Shown here: positions 53,932-63,033 of the stretch, piece after piece
Layout: each line of letters begins with the position of its first letter
How positions within the stretch are numbered: position 1 is the stretch's first letter
From: Bacteroidia bacterium
Lineage (GTDB): Bacteria > Bacteroidota > Bacteroidia > Cytophagales > Flammeovirgaceae
DNA length: 64,000 nucleotides
Assembly: GCA_030425505.1 (NCBI GenBank)
Contig: JAUIAB010000014.1
Span: 23,763-87,762 of the forward strand
Direction of reading: 5' to 3'
Notes under the pieces: model-generated
What the model was told of the DNA's origin: nothing
Database searches by the model: none
Seen by the model: only the letters and a program-made list of their open reading frames with translations
Program-made: the position numbers and the translations under genes

Positions 53932-55740
53932 TTATACACAGTTAAATATAATCAACTCTAACGATATCTTTTTTGAGCTATCATCTGGATGTTTAAATTT
54001 ATATCTAAAAGAGCTATCACTTGTCGGTCCGATATAATCATCAAACAAAGGATGTTCAGTTAATTTTTTTGAAGTTTTTGTCAATAATTCGCTAAAATTC
54101 TTCATGTCTTTATTGAAAATAATCAACGCAACTTTCTCGTCTCGCCATGTAATATACCTATCCAACAATTGGTCAACTGCCTTTAATAACTCAGATTCTC
54201 CTTTCCACAATTTACATTCTGCGATAAATACATTTAGACCATTCTCATCTTGTATTAAAATGTCTGTTTTTCCAATTTTATTAAAAGTCTCTCCGGTTGC
54301 AGAATGCTTTTTAGAAATTGAATTTAAGTGAGGCAGGAAAAACTCTCTAAAGCCTTCTTCATCAAACTTGTCATAAAGACTTTTAAACTTTTCAAGATTT
54401 TTCCCATAGTTCCGAATATGAGTTAATATATCTTCATATCCTTTTTCGCTTAGCGAACTAATCTTATCCTCAAAAACTGGGTCAAGAGTTCCTCCTGTTA
54501 AAAAGGAATCAACAGCAATTTCAATTTCTGTAATCATTTCATCTACAGTATATGTCTTTGCAGGGTATACAGTAATATCCTTTTCTGAATTTTCAGTAAC
54601 ATTTGCTTTTGTAACAGATTGAAGCGAACTTATTAAACTTGCTGTTTCTTCAATTTTACTTTTGTCTCTAAGAAATACCTTTAGATAAGGGTTCTCAAAA
54701 GCTTCTCGTTTTTCAGTTGTAAAAAGTTTTGGCATGGAGTTATAGTTTTTTATTAATGGCTGAAGTTCAGATAAAAATGACTTCTCGTTTTTCAGCCACT
54801 TTTTTATAATTTTCACATACTTAACTTCATTATCAGAATAATCAACAAGAAGTTGTTTTTGCCTAACTTTATGCTGTTCATTAAGTATATCTATTTGATA
54901 TTTTTCTTTATCAGAAATTAGCCTATTCGCTAACAACTTTGGAGTATCAATTGCACCTAATAAATTCTTTGTGGAGTTAATTAAAATCTCAATAAGTTCA
55001 CTCTGTGTCCTAATTTTTGCTTTCGTCAAACCTGTAAATCTATTATGATTAGGTTCGTAAAGGAGCAGGTTGAAAGGCATTTTCCCTTTTAGTTGTTCTT
55101 TAAGTTTTTTGAAGAATGGAAGGTCAGGGAATGTTTTTAGCCATTTTTGAAATGTCGTACGTAGGATATTTAAATCAGTATTGACTTTCTTTCCTGGATT
55201 GGTAAGTTTTTCAATAAACTCTAATAGTTTTTCGCGCTTATTTTCTGGTAGTTCAAAATCTGTAGGTTCAGTATTCTTCAACCAATGTTCAAGATTCGCT
55301 AAATATCTATCACCTCCAATATTTGGAACTCCAAAACTTTCAATTGAATATTCGATATAGTCGGTAATGTTTTTATACCATAAATCACTATCTATATTTC
55401 TTGCAATAAAATTCTCGGTATAAGATAATTCATTAACTACTTTAGATGGCAAAAACTTATAGTTATCCTTATTAAACCAATATTTTGTTTTTAGTTTCTT
55501 ATGACTTTCACAACAATCAGGAAATCTACTCAGCCATTCTTCTATATGTTCAACTATACTTTTATGATAGCCACAACAGTTTGGAAAATTCTCAGGTGGT
55601 TCATATTCATCGTCAAATGGCTTTGTCTCATAGCCTAAACTCCAAATATGCTCTCCATCAATCTTAACAAATGGTTTTGTTTTTAAGTCTTTAGCGAACT
55701 TAACACTATCAATTATATGAATATTGTATTTACAATGCAT
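53932..55740 (-). CDS. Large protein with C-terminal PD-(D/E)XK nuclease-like domain
   Basis: The product is 602 residues, soluble. The N-terminal ~70 residues contain a duplicated FPNCCGYHK / FPDCCESHK motif (CCxxH) spaced 24 residues apart, possibly a metal site. The middle is long and helical (LTNPGKKVNTDLNILRT, then coiled segments to about 400). Near residue 480-520 the pattern KTDILIQDENGLNVF...FIAECKLWKGES fits the D...ExK core of restriction-like nucleases. The gene is AT-rich, stands alone on the minus strand, and is bracketed by family C repeats. A defence or DNA-processing role is likely but unproven. Confidence 0.65.
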   Translation of the reverse strand: MHCKYNIHIIDSVKFAKDLKTKPFVKIDGEHIWSLGYETKPFDDEYEPPENFPNCCGYHKSIVEHIEEWLSRFPDCCESHKKLKTKYWFNKDNYKFLPSKVVNELSYTENFIARNIDSDLWYKNITDYIEYSIESFGVPNIGGDRYLANLEHWLKNTEPTDFELPENKREKLLEFIEKLTNPGKKVNTDLNILRTTFQKWLKTFPDLPFFKKLKEQLKGKMPFNLLLYEPNHNRFTGLTKAKIRTQSELIEILINSTKNLLGAIDTPKLLANRLISDKEKYQIDILNEQHKVRQKQLLVDYSDNEVKYVKIIKKWLKNEKSFLSELQPLIKNYNSMPKLFTTEKREAFENPYLKVFLRDKSKIEETASLISSLQSVTKANVTENSEKDITVYPAKTYTVDEMITEIEIAVDSFLTGGTLDPVFEDKISSLSEKGYEDILTHIRNYGKNLEKFKSLYDKFDEEGFREFFLPHLNSISKKHSATGETFNKIGKTDILIQDENGLNVFIAECKLWKGESELLKAVDQLLDRYITWRDEKVALIIFNKDMKNFSELLTKTSKKLTEHPLFDDYIGPTSDSSFRYKFKHPDDSSKKISLELIIFNCV

Positions 55741-56025
55741 CTCGATTCGTTATAATAGCACACAACCACTGGATATAAGAAGCTCTCTTTACATCCACCT
55801 TAAATACGCATAAAACTAGCACTTTTTTTGACGAAAAAAGACAAATTCACACTATTAGATCTATTCCTGATTTTATGTAGATATTGGAAGTTGGAAGGGG
55901 TATGTAGAAGTTGTTATTGTATGCGTTAAGAGTACCTGAGTTCGGTTTTAAAAATTGCTCAAATATGTTTTTAAAGCCTTTTTTTGGGAATATTTTATAT
56001 AAAAGCAACATAACGGACTTGATTC

Positions 56026-56109
56026 AGATCCTGGATCGGAGTCCAGGATGACATGTTTTGAATAAACATGTTTTGAGAGATGGAAACGCATGCTATTCTG
56101 AACTCAGAT
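56026..56109 (+). repeat. Dispersed structured repeat family C, copy 2
   Basis: The same three-hairpin layout as copy 1: ATCCTGGA/TCCAGGAT, ACATGTTT/AAACATGT and TCTGA/TCAGA. In the second hairpin a C-G pair of copy 1 is replaced by T-A, so pairing is kept. It lies 42 bp before repeat A copy 3. The rest of 55741-56427 has no gene. Confidence 0.75.
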
Positions 56110-56150
56110 AAGAGTGTGTTGGAGAGATATAGGTGGTAGCGGGGAGGTTT

Positions 56151-56243
56151 GCACCCTTGGCTAGGAGGCGCAGGGCAAGATCGAAGTGGATTTTGTAGCG
56201 TTGGCAAGCTTGACCCGCCGGAAGGGCTTTGTGTGGGGTGCCC
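56151..56243 (+). repeat. Dispersed GC-rich repeat family A, copy 3
   Basis: 93 bp with ends GCACCC and GGGTGCC, almost identical to copy 2. It lies 184 bp upstream of the M20 dipeptidase gene and directly after repeat C copy 2. Confidence 0.75.
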
Positions 56244-56427
56244 TAATGAGAAAATGTGCTAATACGATAATGAGGTTAATTTGTCCGCTTCCCTATCTTA
56301 TTGGCAGTAAGCATCTGGTTATCAGAAACAAGTATATTCTTTTGTGATTGTGAAGTTAATTAGTAGACTCTATCTATTAGTTTTGTGCTTATCTAAACAA
56401 GAACATTAAAAAAAGGTATACGTAGAT

Positions 56428-57792
56428 ATGACAAGTTATATTGAAAGCAATAAGGATAGGTTTGTAAGTGAACTTTTGGAGTTTTTGAAAATCCCTTCTG
56501 TAAGTACGGAGTCTTCGAGCAAAGAGGCTATGTATCAGGCTGCTAATTTTGTAAAGGAGAGGCTTTTGCAAGCTGGGGCGGATATGGCAGAGATTAAGGA
56601 GACGAAAGGGTGGCCCATGGTTTATGGAGAGAAGATGGTGGATGCCAGTTTGCCGACTGTTCTGGTGTATGGTCATTATGATGTGCAGCCTGTTGACCCA
56701 TTGAATTTGTGGAAAACACCGCCGTTTGAGCCAGATATACGAGATGGTTATATTTATGCGAGAGGGGCTTCGGATGATAAGGGGCAAATGTATGTTCATG
56801 TGAAGGCGCTGGAGGTTTTGAATAATTCTGGTGATGTGCCTTGTAATATTAAGTTTTTGTTTGAGGGTGAGGAAGAGATTGGCTCTGATAATCTGGAACC
56901 TTTTGTGGAAGAGAATAAGGATATGCTTGCTGCGGATGTTGTTTTGATCTCTGATACAAGTATTATCGATAATGATACTCCTTCTATTACTACTGGGCTG
57001 AGAGGTTTGTGCTATCTGGAGGTGGAGCTTACGGGACCTGATAGGGATTTACATTCGGGATTGTATGGTGGTGCTGTTGTGAATCCTATTAATGCTCTTG
57101 TTGCTGTTTTGACGAAGCTGAAGGATGAGAATCATAGGATTACTATTCCTGGGTTTTATGATAGTGTGGCGGAGGTATCGGAGGAGGAAAGAAAGGAGAT
57201 GGCTAAGATCCCTTTTGACGGCCAGGCATTTATTGAGGAGGTGGGTGTCACTGTTCAGTCGGGAGAGAAAGGTTTCTCTGTATTGGAAAGGGTTGGTATT
57301 CGCCCTTCTCTAGATATTAATGGTATCTGGGGTGGTTATACTGGGGAAGGCGCAAAAACGGTGATTCCGTCTAAGGCGTATGCAAAGGTTTCTATGCGTT
57401 TGGTGCCTAATCAAAGTTCGGATGAGATTACGCAGTTGGTTTCTAAGCATATTGAGTCTTTGGCACCTGAAGGCACTACGATAAAGGTTACTGCGCACCA
57501 CGGTGCAGAACCTGCGGTTACTCCTATTGACTCTGTTGCTTACCAGGCGGCAAGTAAGGCTTTTATGGATACGTTTGGTAAAAACCCTGTGCCTGTAAGA
57601 GGTGGTGGAAGTATCCCTATTGTGCCTATGTTTAAGAAGGTTTTGGGTATTGATACTATTATGATGGGCTTTGGTCTTGACTCTGATGCTATCCACTCTC
57701 CTAATGAGCGGTTTGGTTTGTTTAATTATATCAAAGGGATTGAAACTGTGCCTCTTTTTTATAAGTATCTGGCAGAGGAGTCTAAGAAGTAG
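56428..57792 (+). CDS. M20 family dipeptidase (carnosinase/CNDP-like)
   Basis: The product is 454 residues. Zinc-site blocks of the M20 CNDP group are VLVYGHYDVQP (His and Asp ligands), ARGASDDKGQ, FLFEGEEEIGS (catalytic Glu pair), ISDTS and near the end FGLDSDAIHSPNE (last His ligand). No signal peptide, so it is cytoplasmic. It probably hydrolyses dipeptides. Codon use is G-richer than in most of the window (many AAG, TTG and GTG codons). It lies 9 bp upstream of the first di-haem protein gene. Confidence 0.92.
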   Translation: MTSYIESNKDRFVSELLEFLKIPSVSTESSSKEAMYQAANFVKERLLQAGADMAEIKETKGWPMVYGEKMVDASLPTVLVYGHYDVQPVDPLNLWKTPPFEPDIRDGYIYARGASDDKGQMYVHVKALEVLNNSGDVPCNIKFLFEGEEEIGSDNLEPFVEENKDMLAADVVLISDTSIIDNDTPSITTGLRGLCYLEVELTGPDRDLHSGLYGGAVVNPINALVAVLTKLKDENHRITIPGFYDSVAEVSEEERKEMAKIPFDGQAFIEEVGVTVQSGEKGFSVLERVGIRPSLDINGIWGGYTGEGAKTVIPSKAYAKVSMRLVPNQSSDEITQLVSKHIESLAPEGTTIKVTAHHGAEPAVTPIDSVAYQAASKAFMDTFGKNPVPVRGGGSIPIVPMFKKVLGIDTIMMGFGLDSDAIHSPNERFGLFNYIKGIETVPLFYKYLAEESKK

Positions 57793-57801
57793 TCTTTTTT
57801 T

Positions 57802-58962
57802 ATGAAGCGCTTTCTTTCTTGCCTTTCGGTCTTGGTTGTTTTGCTTTTTTCCTTTGCCTGTAAGGAAAATAATGATGGCGTTCCGATTCCTCCTGATCTG
57901 ACTTCTGGAGATGAAAGTATGCCGACTCCATTTGAGTTCGATGCTTCTGCAAAGGAGTATATGAGAAATAATTTTGGGGAGTTGCCTTCTCTCTCTGATA
58001 ATGCTTTGACAGAGGAAGGGATTACTCTTGGTAGGTTTTTGTTTTATGAGCCTATGCTTTCCAGAGATAGTAGTATTTCGTGTAGTTCTTGTCATGTTTT
58101 GAGTAAGGGTTTTACGGATGGTAATGCTATTAGTATCGGGATAGGTGGTGCTTTGGGGATTCGAAATTCTATGGCTCTTGTTAATTTGGCATGGCAAAAT
58201 CATTTTTTCTGGAATGGGTCAAGTCATGGCTTGGAGGATATGGCTTTGAAGCCTGTTGAAAAGCCTACTGAAATGGATCTTTCTATAGATCAAATGATAG
58301 AAAGGCTTCGTTCTTCTCCTTTTTATGAAGAAAAATTTGAAGCAGCTTTTCCTGAGGAAAGCATCAGCGAAACTACCGCTTCTAAGGCTATTTCACAGTT
58401 TATGCGATCTATTGTTTCTATCAACTCGAAATATGACCGTTACCTGAGAGGTGAGTATGACCCAACGGATCTTGAGCTTTTAGGTATTGATCTATTTTTT
58501 ACTCACCCAGAACCAAGCCAGGGAGTTAGAGGAGGCAATTGTGGGGATTGTCATTTGGGTGCTCTTACTAGTGGCTCTAGAAGTGGATATGAAGGATTTC
58601 ATAATGTTGGCTTGGATGGTGATGGTAATCTGGATCCTGGGCTGTTTGAGGTTACGGGTAATCAAAGGGATTATGGTAAGTTTAAGGCTCCTTCTTTGCG
58701 AAATATTGCTCTAACTGCCCCGTATATGCATGACGGGCGCTTTAGCACTTTGGAAGAGGTTATTGAGCATTATGATGTTGATGTGAAGTCTAGTTCTACT
58801 TTATCTCCACTTATGCTGGGAGCTACTAATATTGCTGGCGCAAATGGTAATGAAACTAAGCTTGGGCTTACAGAAAGAGAAAAGGAGGCTATTTTGGCTT
58901 TTCTACACATGCTGACGGACGAAGATTTTATTAGCAATGACGATTACTCGAATCCATTTTAG
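57802..58962 (+). CDS. Di-haem cytochrome c peroxidase / MauG-MbnH-like lipoprotein (first)
   Basis: The product is 386 residues. The lipoprotein signal ends SFAC (Cys20, then KENND). Two haem c sites are CSSCH (94-98) and CGDCH (246-250), the arrangement of bacterial di-haem peroxidases and MauG. FLFYEPMLSRDSSISCSSCH and APYMHDGRFSTLEEVIEHY are family blocks. It should sit in the periplasm on a membrane. The MbnP-like gene 41 bp downstream suggests it may be an MbnH-type tryptophan oxidase rather than a detoxifying peroxidase (inference). Confidence 0.88.
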   Translation: MKRFLSCLSVLVVLLFSFACKENNDGVPIPPDLTSGDESMPTPFEFDASAKEYMRNNFGELPSLSDNALTEEGITLGRFLFYEPMLSRDSSISCSSCHVLSKGFTDGNAISIGIGGALGIRNSMALVNLAWQNHFFWNGSSHGLEDMALKPVEKPTEMDLSIDQMIERLRSSPFYEEKFEAAFPEESISETTASKAISQFMRSIVSINSKYDRYLRGEYDPTDLELLGIDLFFTHPEPSQGVRGGNCGDCHLGALTSGSRSGYEGFHNVGLDGDGNLDPGLFEVTGNQRDYGKFKAPSLRNIALTAPYMHDGRFSTLEEVIEHYDVDVKSSSTLSPLMLGATNIAGANGNETKLGLTEREKEAILAFLHMLTDEDFISNDDYSNPF

Positions 58963-59003
58963 GGTTGGGTTGTTATGGCTTTGTACTTTAACGGTTATTT
59001 TTA

Positions 59004-59780
59004 ATGGGGTTGTTTAAAGGATATCTTTTTGATTGTACGTATTCTTTTTTGAAGCTTTTTTTATTTGCTTTTATTAGTTTATTTTTTGCTTCTTGTGATA
59101 AGGATGATGATAGTGTAGAGGAGGTAAAGAGTGTTGTTTTTAGGTTTGATCATGTTTTTGCTGATCGTGATTTTCTTTTAGATTCTATCTATTCCATTCC
59201 TTCGGAGTACGAGGTTTCTATTGAAAAGTTTAAGTATTATCTGAGTAATTTTAAGATTGGCTTTAATGGAGGAAAAGAGTTTTTGATTCCAGAAAGTTAT
59301 TATTTGGTTAAGCTACAAAGAGGTAGCTCTATGTACGAGGTTAGAGTTGACAGCATTCCTGATAAGGAGATTAAACGATTAACTTTTTCTATCGGGGTGG
59401 ATGAAGAAAAGAATCATACGATAGACCATTCGGGAGATTTGGATCCGGTCAATGACATGGTCTGGACATGGAACACGGGCTACAAGTTTCTCTTAATGGA
59501 GGGCAGGTTGTTTTTAGATGGTGTGGAAAAAGCTTTGGTATACCATATTGGTGAGGATAAGAATTTCAAAACGCTATCTTTTGATATTTTGGAGCAGAAT
59601 TCTGACAACAGTGATTTTGATGTGATTGAATTCGAAGTGGATCTAAATAAAATTTTTGATGGAAAACATGTTCTGGATTTGGGAAATAATAGTTCTGTAA
59701 TCTCTGGAGATGAAGCTGGAAAAATTTCAGAAAATTATAAAGATATGTTTAGTGTTAATCATTTGGACACTATGAGGTGA
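59004..59780 (+). CDS. MbnP-like copper-binding lipoprotein
   Basis: The product is 258 residues. The signal ends FFASC (Cys31) followed by DKDDD, a surface-export signature. The mature part fits the MbnP family: VVFRFDHVFADR, the strand YEVSIEKFKYYLSNFKI and the diagnostic MVWTWNTGYKFLLMEG with Trp154 and Trp156. In methanotroph MbnP the partner MbnH converts a Trp to kynurenine, which creates a Cu(I) site. Two MbnH-like genes flank this one, which supports the call. Confidence 0.8.
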   Translation: MGLFKGYLFDCTYSFLKLFLFAFISLFFASCDKDDDSVEEVKSVVFRFDHVFADRDFLLDSIYSIPSEYEVSIEKFKYYLSNFKIGFNGGKEFLIPESYYLVKLQRGSSMYEVRVDSIPDKEIKRLTFSIGVDEEKNHTIDHSGDLDPVNDMVWTWNTGYKFLLMEGRLFLDGVEKALVYHIGEDKNFKTLSFDILEQNSDNSDFDVIEFEVDLNKIFDGKHVLDLGNNSSVISGDEAGKISENYKDMFSVNHLDTMR

Positions 59781-60078
59781 GTTTGAGATATACATTTACA
59801 AATATCTTATTATACTAGTTTTAAGATAAAAGCATTTTTGTATCCATTTCTTTTTAGAGATAAAAAGAAACGAACCAAAGAAAAATCTTAAAAATTTGAA
59901 TGCTCTCCTGATTTTCATAGTAGCATTTTCACTTCTAAAACACCAAATTTTTGACGCTCTTTATATCCAAAAGTTGCAGGAGTTTAGTTCTTTTTAATGA
60001 TTGGGTAGCAAATCCAATATTTGGAATTAATCATGGCTATCTCTATTTATAAATAATGTCTTTTTATGAGTTCTGATA

Positions 60079-61110
60079 GTGAGTTTCTATATAAATAAAG
60101 TAAGTAAACACTGGTCTTGTTCTTTAGCTGTTCTTTTACTTTTTACTCTTGTTTTTTGCTCAAAAGAGCATAATGATAAAAAGAAGTATAGTGATGCTGA
60201 TAACTTCTCATCTATTCCTTATCCAAAAGCTAATCCTCAAAGTAAGGAGGGAGTCTTATTGGGGCAAATGCTTTTTTTTGATAAGCGCCTTTCTACTAAT
60301 GGTAATGTCTCCTGCGCTTCGTGCCATCAGCCTGAGCTAGCTTTTACAGATGGTCTGCAGTTTCCACAAGGTTTAAAAGAAAATGCTTCTTTTAGAAATA
60401 CCCCTCCTATTTTCAATTTAGCTTGGCATAGAGAGTTTTTTTGGGATGGAGGAGCACGTAATTTGGAGTCGCTGATGTTTGCGCCGATTACCCACCCTAA
60501 TGAAATGGGTATGCCATTGAAGCAGGCTATAGCATTAATACAGAATGATAAGAAGTATCCCAATTCATTTTTGCAAGCGTTTGGTACTGACTCCGTTTAT
60601 TCTGCACTTATTGCAAGAGCATTGGCTCAGTATGTTAGGAGTATTGTTTCTTTTAATTCAAAGTACGACCGCCATTTAAGAAATGAGGTGGAATTAGATT
60701 CGTTGGAAATGGATGGTTTAGCTATTTTTCAGCAAAAGTGTTCGTCTTGTCACAGTGGTTTATTATTTACTGATTTGGACTATCATAATATTGGTTTGGA
60801 TAGCATTTTTGATGATAGGGGAGAGTTAGATGTATTGCTGGGGAGGTTTAGGATTACTAATGATTCTATTGATATTGGTAAGTATAAAACTCCCTCTTTA
60901 AGAAATTTGAATTTTACATTTCCTTATATGCATGATGGTAGGTTTGAAACTCTAGATCGGGTGCTGGATCATTATTCATTTGGTATCAAAGAAAGTCGAT
61001 TTCTTGATAAGGAACTCCAAAAGGATAGAGTATTCTTAGGTGGACAAGATAGGACTAAGTTAATAGCTTTCTTGAGTACTCTAAATGATTCTTCCCTGAT
61101 TGCAGAATAA
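60079..61110 (+). CDS. Di-haem cytochrome c peroxidase / MauG-MbnH-like lipoprotein (second)
   Basis: The product is 343 residues from GTG 60079. The signal ends TLVFC (Cys27, then SKEHND). Haem sites: CASCH (79-83) and CSSCH (221-225). LLGQMLFFDKRLSTNGN and FPYMHDGRFETLDRVLDHY match the first di-haem protein, so the two are paralogues. It lies 298 bp after the MbnP-like gene. An AT-rich hairpin (59847-59870) lies in that gap and could separate transcripts. Confidence 0.87.
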   Translation: MSFYINKVSKHWSCSLAVLLLFTLVFCSKEHNDKKKYSDADNFSSIPYPKANPQSKEGVLLGQMLFFDKRLSTNGNVSCASCHQPELAFTDGLQFPQGLKENASFRNTPPIFNLAWHREFFWDGGARNLESLMFAPITHPNEMGMPLKQAIALIQNDKKYPNSFLQAFGTDSVYSALIARALAQYVRSIVSFNSKYDRHLRNEVELDSLEMDGLAIFQQKCSSCHSGLLFTDLDYHNIGLDSIFDDRGELDVLLGRFRITNDSIDIGKYKTPSLRNLNFTFPYMHDGRFETLDRVLDHYSFGIKESRFLDKELQKDRVFLGGQDRTKLIAFLSTLNDSSLIAE

Positions 61111-61522
61111 GCTTCATTACAGGAAAAAGCTTCCCAAAATGGGAATTTCATGCTGCTTTTAGATTTTTTTCCAGATGAGCTATCTCAGAAAAGACGTAAT
61201 TAATTCAGCTTCCACTGTGTTATTCTTCTTTTTTCATCGCCTTTTGCTCAAAAGATTTGATAAAAATTCTTGCTTTTATGTAAGGTCTATTCAGCTTTGA
61301 AAGTGTACCTACTATAAAAAGCTTATTTATAAGAGTTTTCTTTTCACACCTTCTTTTTCTAAAATCATTGTCAGTTGTATTATAACAGGACTATAGCTTT
61401 TAAAAGACTGCATTATTCTAGCTTTAATTAACGCTTGTAAGCTTTTTTCTTATTAAAGAATATTTTTAAACTATCGTGCCAAGGTGTTTGATTCTTTATG
61501 AATCAGATAACTATTAGAAACT
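61111..61522. other. Intergenic region without a recognised gene
   Basis: 412 bp of AT-rich sequence. A short TTCCC/GGGAA stem at 61131-61145 could be a weak terminator of the preceding gene. No promoter match is convincing and there is no open frame of note. Confidence 0.6.
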
Positions 61523-63022
61523 ATGTTCGATACAATTTCACTAAAAATAAGAGTTCAGATAATCCGAGTAATACTATTGATCAATTTGGTATTGATTTCA
61601 TACCTATGCTTTGGTCAATATCCTTATGACTTTAAGTTTGGGTCTAGCGGATCTGGAAATGGTCAGTTTAGTAGCCCTTCTGGTATTGCATTTGACGCTG
61701 AGGGTAATATCTATGTTACAGATAGATCGAATGATAGAGTTCAAATATTTGACTCAAACGGTAATTATCTCGACCAGTTTGGTACTAGTGGGTCTGGAAA
61801 TGGTCAACTTGATAATCCATATGATATTGTCATTTCTTCTGAACAAAAAATATATGTAAGTGAAGCTACAAACCGAAGAGTTCAAATTTTTGACTTAGAC
61901 GGAAACTATTTAGATCAATTTGGAGAAAGTGGAACTGGTGATGGGCAATTGATATTTCCTATGGGCTTGGGTATAGATGCAAGCAATAATATCTATGTTG
62001 TAGATAGAGGAAATGATAGGATTCAGAAGTTTGATAAAGATGGGAACTTTCTTTTCAAGTTAGGAACTCAAGGATTTGGAGATAATGAGTTTTATAACCC
62101 TAATGATATTGCTGTTGATAGTGAAGGTAATTTTTATGTATCTGATGATGTAAACGATAAGATAAGAAAGTTTGATAGTAGTGGAACTTTTGTTACTTCA
62201 TGGGGAAGTCTTGGAAGTGGAAACAGCCAGTTTTCTAACCCTAGAGGTATTACCGTAGATGGAGCAGATCTAGTTTATATTGCTGATTATAATAATGATA
62301 GAGTTTCGGTTTTTGATGCCGATGGTGTTTACCAAAATCAAATTGGGACTTTTGGTTCATCAGATGGAAGTTTTGACTCTCCTTTTTTTCTTGCAGTAAA
62401 TACTTCAGGACAGTTAATAGTTTCTGACGGTGGAAATAATAGAGTTCAGGGTTTTACAGGAGCAACTCCTGTTGAAAATATATTCCTTCCTGTAAACTTA
62501 ATTTTTTTTAATGCGAAAGCTTCTAATCAAGAAATATCTCTTTCTTGGAGCACTGCTCAAGAAGTTAACAATAAAGGTTTTGAAGTTCAAAGAAGCGATG
62601 ATAGTAATAGTTGGGAAACAGTCTCTTTTATTAATGGGCATGGTACTACTAATATTATTCAATCATACTCTTTTGAAGATAATAACCCTTACAACGGAGT
62701 TAACTATTATAGACTAAAACAGGTAGACTATGATGGAGCATTTGAGTATTCTAAAATTGTAGAAGTAAGTAGTTTTCAAAAAGAGAGTAGTGTAAGTATC
62801 CAGGTATACCCTAATCCCTCAAGTGATTACATCAAGGTTACGGGTTTTGGGAATGCTGCTAAAATAGATATATCTATCTACAACCAATTGGGAAAGCTGG
62901 TATATAGTAGTTCTACAACTTCACATGATGAAATAGATATAATTTCTCTAAAGGCAGGAACTTATATTGTCATAGCAAAAAGTGCTTCTTTCAACTCTAA
63001 AAAAATGATAAGGAAAGTTTAA
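61523..63022 (+). CDS. Secreted NHL-repeat beta-propeller protein with T9SS sorting domain
   Basis: The product is 499 residues. A signal anchor (IRVILLINLVLISYLCFG) is followed by six NHL repeats at about residues 35-315 (for example GNGQFSSPSGIAFDAEGNIY and NDRVQIFD). Next comes a linker domain seen in many T9SS proteins (SLSWSTAQEVNNKGFEVQRS, then GVNYYRLKQVDYDG). The C-terminus is a type A sorting domain (VYPNPSSDYIKVTGF, then GTYIVIAKSASF). The propeller is expected to bind protein or carbohydrate at the surface. Ligand unknown. Confidence 0.9.
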   Translation: MFDTISLKIRVQIIRVILLINLVLISYLCFGQYPYDFKFGSSGSGNGQFSSPSGIAFDAEGNIYVTDRSNDRVQIFDSNGNYLDQFGTSGSGNGQLDNPYDIVISSEQKIYVSEATNRRVQIFDLDGNYLDQFGESGTGDGQLIFPMGLGIDASNNIYVVDRGNDRIQKFDKDGNFLFKLGTQGFGDNEFYNPNDIAVDSEGNFYVSDDVNDKIRKFDSSGTFVTSWGSLGSGNSQFSNPRGITVDGADLVYIADYNNDRVSVFDADGVYQNQIGTFGSSDGSFDSPFFLAVNTSGQLIVSDGGNNRVQGFTGATPVENIFLPVNLIFFNAKASNQEISLSWSTAQEVNNKGFEVQRSDDSNSWETVSFINGHGTTNIIQSYSFEDNNPYNGVNYYRLKQVDYDGAFEYSKIVEVSSFQKESSVSIQVYPNPSSDYIKVTGFGNAAKIDISIYNQLGKLVYSSSTTSHDEIDIISLKAGTYIVIAKSASFNSKKMIRKV

Positions 63023-63033
63023 TGCCTTCCTTA

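Noticed and set aside
55995..56207. 70-residue minus-strand frame
   Set aside because: It is made almost entirely of repeats C and A.
57310..58203. Long minus-strand open frame of 297 codons
   Set aside because: It is the antisense shadow of the dipeptidase and first di-haem genes; the product is Arg/His/Asn-rich with no domain.
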